A stretch of DNA of 11,761 nucleotides from a bacterium (lineage in GTDB: Bacteria > Desulfobacterota > GWC2-55-46 > DRQE01): contig JALUQR010000111.1 in NCBI GenBank assembly GCA_027017505.1, forward strand, positions 1 to 11,761, in the 5' to 3' direction. The notes under the pieces are model-generated. The model searched no databases, was not told the origin of the DNA, and saw only the letters and a program-made list of their open reading frames with translations. The position numbers were made by a program, and so were the translations under genes. Numbering within the stretch: position 1 is the stretch's first letter; every line of letters begins with the position of its first letter. Below, in pieces: positions 1-7,158 of the stretch.

Positions 1-1616
1 CAATGGACAGGGTTATAGAGGAGATAATGCACATTCGTGAAAGGGCAAGAAAACAGCGAAAACCCACCCGCCCCATCTGGCCCATGATTATACTGAAAAC
101 ACCGAAGGGCTGGACATGCCCCAAAGAGGTGGATGGCAGAAAGGTTGAGGGATTCTGGAGGTCACACCAGGTGCCCCTGCATGATGTGAGAGAGAACAAA
201 AAACATGTAAAACTTCTTGAAAGCTGGATGAAAAGCTACAGACCCCAGGAACTCTTCGATGAAAACGGCACCCCTGTAAGAGAGATACTCGAGCTTGCAC
301 CCCGTGGTGAAAGGCGCATGAGTGCCAACCCGCATGCAAACGGCGGGATACTGCTAAAGGAGTTAAGACTGCCTGACTTTCGCCAGTACGCTGTGGATGT
401 GCCACGTCAGGGCGGGGTGAGGGCAGAGGCAACAAGGGTGCTGGGAAGATACCTTAGGGATGTGATAAGGCTTAACAGAGACCAGCGTAACTTCCGCATC
501 TTTGGCCCTGATGAGACAAGCTCAAACAGGCTCGATGCGGTCTTCGAGGCAACAGACAGGGTGTGGATGGCAGACAGACTCCCTGAGGACGAAAACCTTG
601 CTCCACAGGGCAGGGTGATGGAAATCTTAAGCGAGCACACCTGCCAGGGCTGGCTCGAGGGCTATCTTCTTACAGGAAGACACGGCCTTTTTGCCTGCTA
701 CGAGGCATTCATACACATAGTGGACTCCATGTTCAACCAGTTTGCAAAGTGGCTCAAGGTTGCAAAGTCTGTGCCTTGGCGAAGACCCATAGCATCTTTG
801 AACATCCTTCTTACATCACATGTGTGGCGTCAGGACCACAACGGCTTCAGCCACCAGGACCCTGGCTTCATAGATGTGGTGGTGAACAAAAAGGCAGACA
901 TAGTGCGCATATACTTCCCACCAGATGCCAACACACTTCTTTCAGTGATGGACCACTGTCTGAGAAGCAGGGATTTTGTGAATGTGATAGTTGCTGGAAA
1001 ACAGCCCCAGCCACAGTGGCTCTCCATGGATGACGCCATAAAACATTGCTCCTCTGGAATAGGCATATGGGAGTGGGCAAGTAACGACAGGGGAAGCGAG
1101 CCAGATGTGGTGATGGCATGTGCAGGAGATGTGCCCACCATAGAAACACTCGCAGCAGTGGAGATACTCAGAAAAGAAATACCAGAGCTCAAAATAAGGG
1201 TCATAAATGTGGTGGACCTTATGACACTCCAGCCAAAAGAGGAACACCTACACGGACTCTCCGACAGAGAGTTTGACACACTGTTTACCACCAACAGGCC
1301 CATCATATTCGCATATCACGGCTATCCATGGCTCATCCACCGCCTTACATACAGAAGGACAAACCACAAAAACCTCCATGTGCGGGGCTACAAGGAAGAG
1401 GGCACCACAACAACACCCTTTGATATGGCCGTGCGAAACGATATGGATAGATTCCACCTCGTTGCAGATGTGATAGACAGGGTGCCAAAGCTGGGCTCAA
1501 TAGCAGCGTATCTTAAGCAGTTTGTAAGGGACAAACTCATAGAACACAGAGAATACATAGAAAGATACGGCGAGGATATGCCAGAGATAAAAAACTGGAC
1601 ATGGGGACTCTCCTGA
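1..1616 (+). CDS. Phosphoketolase (xylulose-5-P / fructose-6-P), 5'-truncated by window edge
   Basis: Thiamine-diphosphate enzyme that cleaves xylulose 5-phosphate (and often fructose 6-phosphate) with phosphate to acetyl phosphate plus glyceraldehyde 3-phosphate or erythrose 4-phosphate in the cytoplasm. About 537 residues are visible from the ATG at base 3. Family members are near 790-800 residues, so roughly 250 N-terminal residues, including the diphosphate-binding histidines, lie off the left edge and that ATG is probably internal. Visible signatures, numbered from base 3, are SANPHANGG (107-115), the LSEH segment with Glu211 aligning with the cofactor-activating Glu of transketolase-like enzymes, LEGYLLTGRHG (218-228), and HNGFSHQDPG (279-288) with Asn280 and His284 matching the family's active-site Asn/His pair. 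Lys333 in AGKQP is the likely phosphate-binding lysine. The C-terminal domain is complete to the TGA. Sequence alone does not separate X5P-only from dual-substrate enzymes. Family assignment is very secure. Confidence 0.96.
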   Translation, partial: MDRVIEEIMHIRERARKQRKPTRPIWPMIILKTPKGWTCPKEVDGRKVEGFWRSHQVPLHDVRENKKHVKLLESWMKSYRPQELFDENGTPVREILELAPRGERRMSANPHANGGILLKELRLPDFRQYAVDVPRQGGVRAEATRVLGRYLRDVIRLNRDQRNFRIFGPDETSSNRLDAVFEATDRVWMADRLPEDENLAPQGRVMEILSEHTCQGWLEGYLLTGRHGLFACYEAFIHIVDSMFNQFAKWLKVAKSVPWRRPIASLNILLTSHVWRQDHNGFSHQDPGFIDVVVNKKADIVRIYFPPDANTLLSVMDHCLRSRDFVNVIVAGKQPQPQWLSMDDAIKHCSSGIGIWEWASNDRGSEPDVVMACAGDVPTIETLAAVEILRKEIPELKIRVINVVDLMTLQPKEEHLHGLSDREFDTLFTTNRPIIFAYHGYPWLIHRLTYRRTNHKNLHVRGYKEEGTTTTPFDMAVRNDMDRFHLVADVIDRVPKLGSIAAYLKQFVRDKLIEHREYIERYGEDMPEIKNWTWGLS

Positions 1617-1644
1617 ATCCCTCACAGTGGTGGATAGCCCGTTC

Positions 1645-1676
1645 TTGACTTTTGGTGTGCCCACTGGTAGGATAAT
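1645..1676 (+). promoter_or_regulatory. Candidate sigma70-type promoter for the deoxynucleoside kinase gene
   Basis: TTGACT (1645-1650) matches the -35 consensus at five of six positions. After a 17-base spacer, TAGGAT (1668-1673) matches the -10 consensus at four of six. The overlapping GATAAT (1671-1676) is an alternative -10 with a 20-base spacer. Transcription would start around 1680-1684, only about 3-7 bases before the ATG at 1687, and no Shine-Dalgarno sequence sits at normal spacing. This suggests a leaderless or near-leaderless transcript. It lies in the only gap between the phosphoketolase and kinase genes. Consensus matching by eye only. Confidence 0.45.
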
Positions 1677-1686
1677 CTTTTAGCTT

Positions 1687-2331
1687 ATGGCTACCAAGAG
1701 GTATATAGCAATCGAGGGTCCCATAGGGGTTGGCAAGACCACCCTCGCAGAGCTTCTGGCAGAAGAGCTCGGAGCAAGAACACTTCTTGAGGATGTGGAG
1801 TCAAACCCCTTTCTGCCAAAGTTCTACGAAGACCCGAAAAAGTACGCATTTCAGACACAGGTGTTCTTTCTCTTAAGCAGATACCAGCAACAGCGCGAAC
1901 TGTCACAGTACGGGCTGTTTGAGACAAGCGTTGTCTCTGACTATCTGTTTGCAAAGGACAGGATATTCGCCTATCTGAACCTCGATGAAAACGAGCTCGC
2001 CCTCTACGAGCAGGTCTACAGACTCATAGACGCAAGGGTGCCAAAGCCAGACCTTGTGGTCTATCTGCAGGCATCAAGCGAGGTGCTCATAGAGAGAATA
2101 AGAAAACGGGGCAAGTACTACGAACAGAACATAACCCCAGAATATCTGGAAAGGCTCGTTACAGCATATAACAGATACTTTTTCTACTACAAGGAAACAC
2201 CACTTCTGGTTGTCAACACATCTGCAATAGATTTTGTCAATAACAGGGAGGACAGAGAAGACCTTATAAAGGAGATAGGCTCTGTAAAGGGAGGAGTTCA
2301 GTACTACATTCCGCTTGGATCCAGAGGGTAA
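1687..2331 (+). CDS. Deoxynucleoside kinase (deoxyadenosine/deoxyguanosine kinase family)
   Basis: Salvage kinase that phosphorylates deoxynucleosides to 5'-monophosphates using ATP, cytoplasmic. The 214 residues match the family's usual 200-220. The P-loop GPIGVGKTT is at residues 11-19. ESNPFLPKFYEDP (38-50) is the acidic substrate-site region, DYLFAKDRIF (85-94) is the DR-containing segment after the third strand, PDLVVYLQA (121-129) is a core strand, and RIRKRGKYYEQ (137-147) is the arginine-rich lid over ATP. The ATG start is supported by the P-loop lying close to the N-terminus as in homologues, although no good ribosome-binding site precedes it. In several anaerobic bacteria such kinases sit between folK and panB, which fits this position upstream of panB. 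Substrate preference (dA, dG, dC) cannot be read from the sequence. It may be co-transcribed with the pan genes only by read-through of the terminator at 2418-2440. Confidence 0.9.
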   Translation: MATKRYIAIEGPIGVGKTTLAELLAEELGARTLLEDVESNPFLPKFYEDPKKYAFQTQVFFLLSRYQQQRELSQYGLFETSVVSDYLFAKDRIFAYLNLDENELALYEQVYRLIDARVPKPDLVVYLQASSEVLIERIRKRGKYYEQNITPEYLERLVTAYNRYFFYYKETPLLVVNTSAIDFVNNREDREDLIKEIGSVKGGVQYYIPLGSRG

Positions 2332-2417
2332 AAAACTGGACCGGGACGGAAGGCAACACCTTTAAAGGAGCTTTCTACAGGCCAGAACCACACCGCTGTT
2401 GCGGTAAGTCAAGATAG

Positions 2418-2440
2418 CCTTCCCGAGCGGAAGGTTTTTT
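2418..2440 (+). terminator. Intrinsic terminator 5' of panB
   Basis: CCTTCC (2418-2423), loop CGAGC, GGAAGG (2429-2434), then six T (2435-2440). The stem is a perfect 6 bp and the U-run follows immediately, so the rho-independent form is clear although the stem is short. It ends 35 bases before the panB GTG, too close to leave an obvious panB promoter downstream. It may simply end the kinase transcript, or act as the off-state of an attenuator whose alternative pairing uses GGAAGGC at 2348-2354. Confidence 0.75.
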
Positions 2441-2460
2441 ATTCTCAAAAACCCTTAAAG

Positions 2461-2467
2461 AGGGGAG
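2461..2467 (+). promoter_or_regulatory. Ribosome-binding site of panB (GTG start)
   Basis: AGGGGAG lies 8 bases before the GTG at 2476 and supports that non-ATG start. The preceding CCCT (2452-2455) can pair with its AGGG, so access could be modulated by local structure, but the hairpin has only 4 bp. Confidence 0.7.
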
Positions 2468-2475
2468 ACACACGG

Positions 2476-3267
2476 GTGAAACAGATAGATAAGGTTACCA
2501 TACCACACATAATGGAGATGAAAAGAGAGGGCAGAAAGATAGCGGTACTTACTGCCTACAGCTGGTCTATGGCAAGGATACTCGATGAAGCGGGCATTCC
2601 CGTTATACTTGTGGGAGATTCTGTGGGCATGGTTGAGGCAGGCTACAGCACCACACTGCCTGTGAGCATGGAAGAGATGCTCTATCACACAGGATGTGTC
2701 GTCAGAGCCGTAAAGAGGGCACTCGTTGTTGCGGATATGCCCTTTATGTCCTACCAGCAGGGCCCTGCCCATGCGATAGGCTCTGCAGGTAGGTTCCTCA
2801 AGGACGCAGGTGCAGAGGCTGTAAAGCTCGAAGGTGGCAGAAATATAGTACACATAATAAAGGCCCTTACAGATGTGGACATACCTGTTATGGCTCACAT
2901 AGGGCTCACACCACAGTCTGTCCACAGGATGGGTGGATACAGGCTTCAGGGAAGAACCCCTGAAGAGGCAGAAAGGATAATGGCAGATGCACTCGCTGTG
3001 GAGGATGCAGGAGCATTCTCGGTGGTGCTTGAGGGAATACCAGCAGAGCTTGCAAAGAGGATAACTGAAAGGCTCGAGATACCAACCATAGGGATAGGCG
3101 CAGGCCCGCACTGCGATGGACAGGTGCTCGTGATAAACGACATTCTTGGACTTACAGAAAATCCCCCAGGGTTTGTAAAAAAATACGCCAATCTTTACGA
3201 TATAATAAAAAAGGCTGTAACAGAATACAGAAAGGATGTGGAGGAGGGCAGATTCCCTGAAAGATGA
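2476..3267 (+). CDS. panB: 3-methyl-2-oxobutanoate hydroxymethyltransferase (ketopantoate hydroxymethyltransferase)
   Basis: Cytoplasmic TIM-barrel enzyme that transfers the methylene group of 5,10-methylenetetrahydrofolate to 2-oxoisovalerate to give ketopantoate, the first committed step of pantothenate synthesis. The 263 residues match E. coli PanB (264). Visible motifs are ILVGDSVGM (44-52), ALVVADMPFMSY (82-93), VKLEGG (116-121), MAHIGLTPQ (139-147) and VVLEGIP (183-189). Asp48, Asp87 and Glu119 correspond to the Mg-binding acids and Glu186 to the catalytic glutamate. The usual TAYD near the N-terminus reads TAYS (27-30), a mild deviation. The GTG start is chosen for the AGGGGAG site 8 bases upstream and the fit to homologous N-termini. 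The stop overlaps the panC start (ATGA), indicating translational coupling. Expression is probably governed by the leader and terminator just upstream. Confidence 0.97.
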   Translation: MKQIDKVTIPHIMEMKREGRKIAVLTAYSWSMARILDEAGIPVILVGDSVGMVEAGYSTTLPVSMEEMLYHTGCVVRAVKRALVVADMPFMSYQQGPAHAIGSAGRFLKDAGAEAVKLEGGRNIVHIIKALTDVDIPVMAHIGLTPQSVHRMGGYRLQGRTPEEAERIMADALAVEDAGAFSVVLEGIPAELAKRITERLEIPTIGIGAGPHCDGQVLVINDILGLTENPPGFVKKYANLYDIIKKAVTEYRKDVEEGRFPER

Positions 3268-4124
3268 GGGTTGTTAAAACCATAGGGGAGATGAAGACCC
3301 TCTCGCAATCTCTGCGCACAGAGGGCAGAACCATCTCCTTTGTGCCCACCATGGGCTGGCTTCACCGCGGACACACAGCTCTTATAGAAAGGGCAAGAGA
3401 GGTGTCTGATGTGGTGGTGGTGAGCATATTCGTAAACCCCGCACAGTTCGGCCCTGGTGAGGATTATGAGAGCTATCCGCGGGATATTGAAAGAGACCTG
3501 AGGATATGTAGGGAAGAAGGGGTGGATGTGGTGTTTGTCCCATCAGTGGAGGAGATGTACCCCCAGGGGTTTTCAACCTATGTTACGGTGGAGGGCCTTT
3601 CTGAAAGGCTCTGTGGTGTGTCAAGACCAGGACACTTCAGAGGGGTTACAACCGTTGTTGCCAAGCTCTTCAACACCGTTATGCCACATAAGGCCCTGTT
3701 CGGGCTCAAGGATTATCAGCAACAGCTCATCGTAAAGAAGATGGTAAGGGAGCTGAACATGGATGTGGAGATAATCACCGTTGAGACCGTAAGGGATGAG
3801 GACGGGCTGGCACTGAGCTCAAGAAACAACTACTTAAGCCCTGCTGAAAGAGAGGTTGCACGCCTCATTCCAGAATCCCTCAAGAGGGCAAAAGAGCTTG
3901 TGGAAGAAGGGGTCTCTGAGTCAGCCCGCATAATAGAGGAGATGAAAAAAGTCATGGATAGAAAACCAGGTATTGTGGTAGATTATATAAATGTCTGTCA
4001 TCCCCAGACCCTTGAGGATGTGGAAAGGGTTGAGGATGAAGCACTCGTTGCCCTTGCAGTATGGGTGGGCAGGGCAAGGCTTATAGATAATCTTCTTATA
4101 AAGAAACAACAAGGAGGTTCTTAG
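3264..4124 (+). CDS. panC: Pantoate--beta-alanine ligase (pantothenate synthetase)
   Basis: ATP-dependent ligase that joins pantoate and beta-alanine into pantothenate via a pantoyl-adenylate, releasing AMP and diphosphate. The 286 residues are typical of the nucleotidyltransferase-fold family. Motifs in order are FVPTMGWLHRGH (26-37), containing the HIGH-type ATP-binding signature, FVNPAQFGPGEDYESYPR (56-73), GHFRGVTTVVAKLF (123-136), FGLKDYQQ (146-153), and LSSRNNYL (184-191), the KMSKS-equivalent loop. The residue between LH and GH is Arg34a-like (H34-R35-G36-H37), where many homologues carry Glu or Asp, a small variation. It starts inside the panB stop codon and its 3' end carries the panD ribosome-binding site. 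Ketopantoate reductase, needed between PanB and PanC, is not in the window. Confidence 0.97.
   Translation: MRVVKTIGEMKTLSQSLRTEGRTISFVPTMGWLHRGHTALIERAREVSDVVVVSIFVNPAQFGPGEDYESYPRDIERDLRICREEGVDVVFVPSVEEMYPQGFSTYVTVEGLSERLCGVSRPGHFRGVTTVVAKLFNTVMPHKALFGLKDYQQQLIVKKMVRELNMDVEIITVETVRDEDGLALSSRNNYLSPAEREVARLIPESLKRAKELVEEGVSESARIIEEMKKVMDRKPGIVVDYINVCHPQTLEDVERVEDEALVALAVWVGRARLIDNLLIKKQQGGS
4111..4117 (+). promoter_or_regulatory. Ribosome-binding site of panD inside the panC 3' end
   Basis: AAGGAGG is a near-perfect Shine-Dalgarno sequence that encodes the last residues of PanC and lies 12 bases before the panD ATG at 4130. The spacing is slightly long, but this start places the processing site at Gly24-Ser25 exactly as in E. 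coli PanD. Confidence 0.7.
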
Positions 4125-4129
4125 AGAAG

Positions 4130-4507
4130 ATGAACAGAATAATGCTTAAAAGCAAGATTCACCGTGCCAGGGTTACAGATGTAAACCTGGAATATGAGGG
4201 CAGTATAGCCATAGACCAGGCACTGCTCGAATGTGCAGGGATACTTCCCTACGAAAAGGTGGATATATATAATATAACCAACGGTGTGAGGTTTCAGACC
4301 TACACCATACCTGCCACAAGGGACAGTGGCAGGATATGCGTAAATGGTGCTGCGGCAAGGCTTGTGTCAAAGGGGGATGTTATAATAATTGCAAGCTACT
4401 CTGTAATGGAAGACAGCAGGGCAAGAGAGCACAAACCGGTGCTCGTGTATGTGGATGAAAAAAACAGGGTAACAGATGTTAAATCTTCCATAACGCAGGC
4501 CCTATGA
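4130..4507 (+). CDS. panD: Aspartate 1-decarboxylase (pyruvoyl-dependent), proenzyme
   Basis: Decarboxylates L-aspartate to beta-alanine, the amine substrate of PanC. The protein self-cleaves to create its pyruvoyl cofactor. The 125 residues match the usual 115-130. The cleavage site EYEGS (21-25) places the scissile bond between Gly24 and Ser25, so Ser25 becomes the pyruvoyl group. Lys9 and Tyr22 occupy conserved positions. TNGVRFQTY (50-58), NGAAARL (72-78), GDVIIIASY (82-90) and the HKPVLVYVDEKN segment (101-112) complete the double-psi barrel. It follows panC by 5 bases and its stop overlaps the next start (ATGA). Together with panB and panC it gives both arms of pantothenate synthesis except the ketopantoate reductase. 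No maturation factor gene is seen nearby. Confidence 0.97.
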   Translation: MNRIMLKSKIHRARVTDVNLEYEGSIAIDQALLECAGILPYEKVDIYNITNGVRFQTYTIPATRDSGRICVNGAAARLVSKGDVIIIASYSVMEDSRAREHKPVLVYVDEKNRVTDVKSSITQAL

Positions 4508-5127
4508 AGAGCTACTTTAAGAAATACTTCATTGCAGGGCTTCTGGTGGTGGTCCCGCTTTACATAAGTGTTTATGTGGTCTATCTTCTGGTGAACGCCA
4601 TGGATTCCGTATTCTACATACTGCCAGAGGAGATAAGGCCACATACCTACATGCCCTTTCACATACCAGGGCTCGGGATACTGGTAACTGTGGTGGGTAT
4701 CTTCCTTGTGGGTGTGGTGGTAACCAACTTTCTTGGCAGAAAACTTGTGGAGGTGGGCGAGGGCATACTGGCAAGAATACCCTTCATGAGGACCATATAC
4801 AATGTTACAAAACAGTTTCTCACCACCTTCTTCTCAAAGGACTCCCACGGGTTCAACAGGGTGGTGCTCCTTGAGTATCCGAGAAAGGGTATGTACTCCA
4901 TAGGGTTTGTAACGAGCAAGACCCGCGGAGAGATACAACAGCGTACAGAGAAGAACACCGTGAATGTCTTCATACCCACAACGCCAAATCCCACCTCAGG
5001 CTTTTACTTTGCGGTGCCAGAGGATGATGTCATCCCCCTGGATATGAGCGTGGAGGACGCATTCAAGGTGATAATGTCAGGGGGGATTGTGGTTCCTGAA
5101 GAGAAGAAAAAATCTGATATAGTATAA
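4504..5127 (+). CDS. DUF502 family membrane protein
   Basis: Inner-membrane protein of unknown function. The 207 residues are typical for DUF502. Two transmembrane helices are evident at about 8-30 and 56-77, with a short extracytoplasmic-looking segment between them that carries PFHIPGLG (51-58). The family's signature stretches are VEVGEGILARIPFMRTIYN (82-100), LLEYPRKGMYSIGFVTSK (122-139), VFIPTTPNPTSGFYF (155-169) and LDMSVEDAFKVIMSGGIV (179-196). The last 10 residues are charged (EEKKKS). The start overlaps the panD stop as ATGA, so the two are translationally coupled, and the transketolase gene begins 24 bases after the stop. Position inside the operon suggests co-expression with pantothenate and pentose phosphate genes, but gives no functional assignment. 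Family membership is secure, role unknown. Confidence 0.93.
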   Translation: MKSYFKKYFIAGLLVVVPLYISVYVVYLLVNAMDSVFYILPEEIRPHTYMPFHIPGLGILVTVVGIFLVGVVVTNFLGRKLVEVGEGILARIPFMRTIYNVTKQFLTTFFSKDSHGFNRVVLLEYPRKGMYSIGFVTSKTRGEIQQRTEKNTVNVFIPTTPNPTSGFYFAVPEDDVIPLDMSVEDAFKVIMSGGIVVPEEKKKSDIV

Positions 5128-5151
5128 CCATAAACACGCGGTGGGGTCTCT

Positions 5152-7158
5152 ATGAGGGACATAGACACACTCTGTATAAACACCATAAGGTTTCTTGCGG
5201 TGGATGCGGTGGAGAGGGCAAACTCAGGACATCCTGGCATGCCCATGGGTGATGCGCCGATGGCCTATGTGCTCTGGACGAGGTTTTTACGGCATAACCC
5301 TGAAAATCCGCGCTGGCCTGGCAGAGACCGCTTTGTGCTCTCTGCGGGACACGGCTCGATGCTACTCTATGCGCTCCTGCACCTTACAGGCTACAATCTC
5401 TCTCTTGAGGAGCTCAAAAACTTCCGCCAGTGGGGAAGCAAAACCCCTGGACATCCCGAGTATCATCCTGACACAGGTGTGGAGACCACAACAGGCCCCC
5501 TCGGGCAGGGCTTTGCAAACGGGGTGGGCATGGCAATGGCACAGCGCTACCTGGAAGAGAGATACCACAGACCAGGCTACCCACTTTTTGACTACCACAT
5601 CTACGCCATAGTGAGCGATGGAGACATAATGGAGGGCGTATCAAATGAGTCTGCAAGCATTGCAGGACACCTGAAGCTCGGCCGTCTGGTATACCTCTAC
5701 TCTGACAACCACATAACCATTGAGGGCTCAACAGAGCTTACCTTTACAGAGGATGTGGCCAAAAGGTTCTGTGCCCTTGGCTGGCATGTGCAAAAGGTTG
5801 ACGGCTATGACCTTTCTGCCATAGAACGGGCAATAAGAAACGCAAGACAGACAGCAGACAGGCCATCGCTCATTATGGTGAGAACCCACATAGGTTACGG
5901 AAGCCCCAACAAACAGGACACCCCTGAGGTGCATGGAGCCCCGCTGGGCAGAGAAGAGGTCATTGCAACCAAGAAACACCTTGGCTGGCCACTTGAGCCA
6001 GAGTTCTACATACCGGAAGAGGTGCTCACACACATGAGACAGGCTGTAACAAGGGGTAGAGAGCTTGAGGCACAGTGGCAGAGACTTTTCAGAGAGTATG
6101 CCAGGGAATACCCCGAGCTTGCAAGGGAAATCAAGGGACTTATCGAAAAGGACCATCCCTCAGACTGGAAGGCCCTTCTACCGCGGTTCAGCCCCCAGGA
6201 TGGAGCAATTGCAACCAGAAAGGCATCTGGCAGGGTGCTCAACAGCATTGCAGAAAAGACCCCCTTTCTTATAGGTGGCTCTGCAGACCTTGCCCCATCC
6301 AACAACACCTACATGAAGGGTGCAGGAGAGTTCTCACCCAGTGGTGCGGGAAGAAACATCCACTACGGTGTGAGGGAACACGCCATGGGTGGCATAATGA
6401 ACGGCATGGCACTTACAGGGCTTGTGCCCTTTGGAGGCACATTCCTTGTGTTCTCTGACTACATGAGGCCTGCCATAAGGATGGCAGCCATGTCAGGCCT
6501 GCATGTCATATATGTGTTCACCCACGATTCCATAGGGCTTGGCGAGGATGGCCCAACACATCAGCCAATAGAGCAGATAGCCTCGCTCAGGGCAATGCCC
6601 AACCTTGTGGTGATAAGACCTGCGGATGCCTGCGAGACGGTTACCGCATGGGAAGTCGCACTTGAAAGAACAGATGGGCCAACCGCCCTGCTTCTTACCC
6701 GTCAGTCAGTGCCTGTTATAGACAGGGCAAGATATGGAAACTCCACAGCAGAGGAACTCAAAAAGGGTGCCTATGTGATTGCAGACTCTGAAACCACACC
6801 AGAGCTTATCCTTCTGGCAACGGGCTCTGAGGTGCACATTGCACTTGAGGCCTGGCAGAGACTTACAGACAGGGGGGTAAGGGCAAGGGTTGTGAACATG
6901 CCAAGCTGGGAGCTGTTTGAAATGCAGAGCCAGCACTACAGAGACCAGGTTCTTCCCCCAGATGTCAGGGCAAGGGTCTCTGTTGAGGCAGGCTCAACCC
7001 TCGGATGGCACAGATACACGGGAACAGATGGTATAACCATAGGTATAGACAGATTCGGTGCATCCGCACCCTGCAGGGTTCTGTTTGAGAAATTTGGATT
7101 TACCGCCGAGAATATAGAAAAAGAGGCACTGAAATTGCTCGAGAAGATGAATGTATGA
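5152..7158 (+). CDS. tkt: Transketolase
   Basis: Thiamine-diphosphate and Mg-dependent enzyme that moves two-carbon units between ketose and aldose phosphates in the non-oxidative pentose phosphate pathway. At 668 residues it is full length. The N-terminal PP domain shows NSGHPGMPMG (24-33; His27), SAGHGSML (64-71; His67), GHPE (100-103), GPLGQG (115-120) and the diphosphate/metal motif SDGDIMEG..N (155-165). The pyrimidine domain shows GGSADLAPSN (375-384), YGVREHAM (405-412) with cofactor-activating Glu409, and THDSIGLGEDGPTHQP (457-472) with substrate-site His470. The C-terminal domain shows LLATGSEV (554-561) and DRFGASAP (633-640). The start is chosen for its close fit to family N-termini; the upstream GGTGGGG (5140-5146) is a modest ribosome-binding site. 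The stop overlaps the pgi start as ATGA. It is not DXS or the E1 subunit of a dehydrogenase, given its length and motif order. Confidence 0.97.
   Translation: MRDIDTLCINTIRFLAVDAVERANSGHPGMPMGDAPMAYVLWTRFLRHNPENPRWPGRDRFVLSAGHGSMLLYALLHLTGYNLSLEELKNFRQWGSKTPGHPEYHPDTGVETTTGPLGQGFANGVGMAMAQRYLEERYHRPGYPLFDYHIYAIVSDGDIMEGVSNESASIAGHLKLGRLVYLYSDNHITIEGSTELTFTEDVAKRFCALGWHVQKVDGYDLSAIERAIRNARQTADRPSLIMVRTHIGYGSPNKQDTPEVHGAPLGREEVIATKKHLGWPLEPEFYIPEEVLTHMRQAVTRGRELEAQWQRLFREYAREYPELAREIKGLIEKDHPSDWKALLPRFSPQDGAIATRKASGRVLNSIAEKTPFLIGGSADLAPSNNTYMKGAGEFSPSGAGRNIHYGVREHAMGGIMNGMALTGLVPFGGTFLVFSDYMRPAIRMAAMSGLHVIYVFTHDSIGLGEDGPTHQPIEQIASLRAMPNLVVIRPADACETVTAWEVALERTDGPTALLLTRQSVPVIDRARYGNSTAEELKKGAYVIADSETTPELILLATGSEVHIALEAWQRLTDRGVRARVVNMPSWELFEMQSQHYRDQVLPPDVRARVSVEAGSTLGWHRYTGTDGITIGIDRFGASAPCRVLFEKFGFTAENIEKEALKLLEKMNV

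Larger units (their letters stand above)
2332..2475 (+). promoter_or_regulatory. Candidate cis-regulatory RNA leader (attenuator/riboswitch-like) of the pan operon
   Basis: This 144-base gap before panB has several consistent pairings. An imperfect stem pairs 2336-2346 with 2374-2385 and has unpaired adenines at 2340, 2377 and 2379. ACCGC (2392-2396) pairs with GCGGT (2401-2405) around a TGTT loop. GGAAGGC (2348-2354), in the apical region of the first stem, is a perfect 7-bp complement of GCCTTCC (2417-2423). The CCTTCC of that segment is also the 5' arm of the terminator ending in CGGAAGG (2428-2434), so the two pairings exclude each other. A small CCCT/AGGG hairpin (2452-2455 with 2461-2464) could cover the panB ribosome-binding site. 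The pan RNA motif, known upstream of panB/panC/panD in other phyla, is described as stems with conserved bulged adenines, so this may be a member or an unrelated leader. No ligand can be assigned. Confidence 0.55.

Noticed and set aside
830..1306. Minus-strand open frame of 158 codons inside the phosphoketolase gene.
   Set aside because: Low-complexity Ser-rich translation, no recognisable motif, antisense to a strongly conserved coding region.
1625..1666. Inverted repeat CAGTGG (1625-1630) and CCACTG (1661-1666) around the -35 of the kinase promoter, a possible operator or terminator.
   Set aside because: Only 6 bp with a 30-base spacer and no T-run; expected by chance at this length.
2340..2430. 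Resemblance of ACGGAAGGC to the conserved apical GGAAGCAGCC-type segment of bacterial SRP RNA.
   Set aside because: The rest of the SRP domain IV fold (symmetric internal loops closed by a long helix) does not form; the regulatory-leader reading explains the pairings better.
5093..5128. TATAGT/TATAAC (5118-5128) as a -10 for an internal promoter before transketolase.
   Set aside because: No -35-like hexamer at 16-18 bases upstream; the sequence encodes the DUF502 C-terminus.
5728..6156. Minus-strand open frame of 142 codons inside transketolase.
   Set aside because: Cys/Leu-rich shadow of conserved transketolase codons with no motif or ribosome-binding site.
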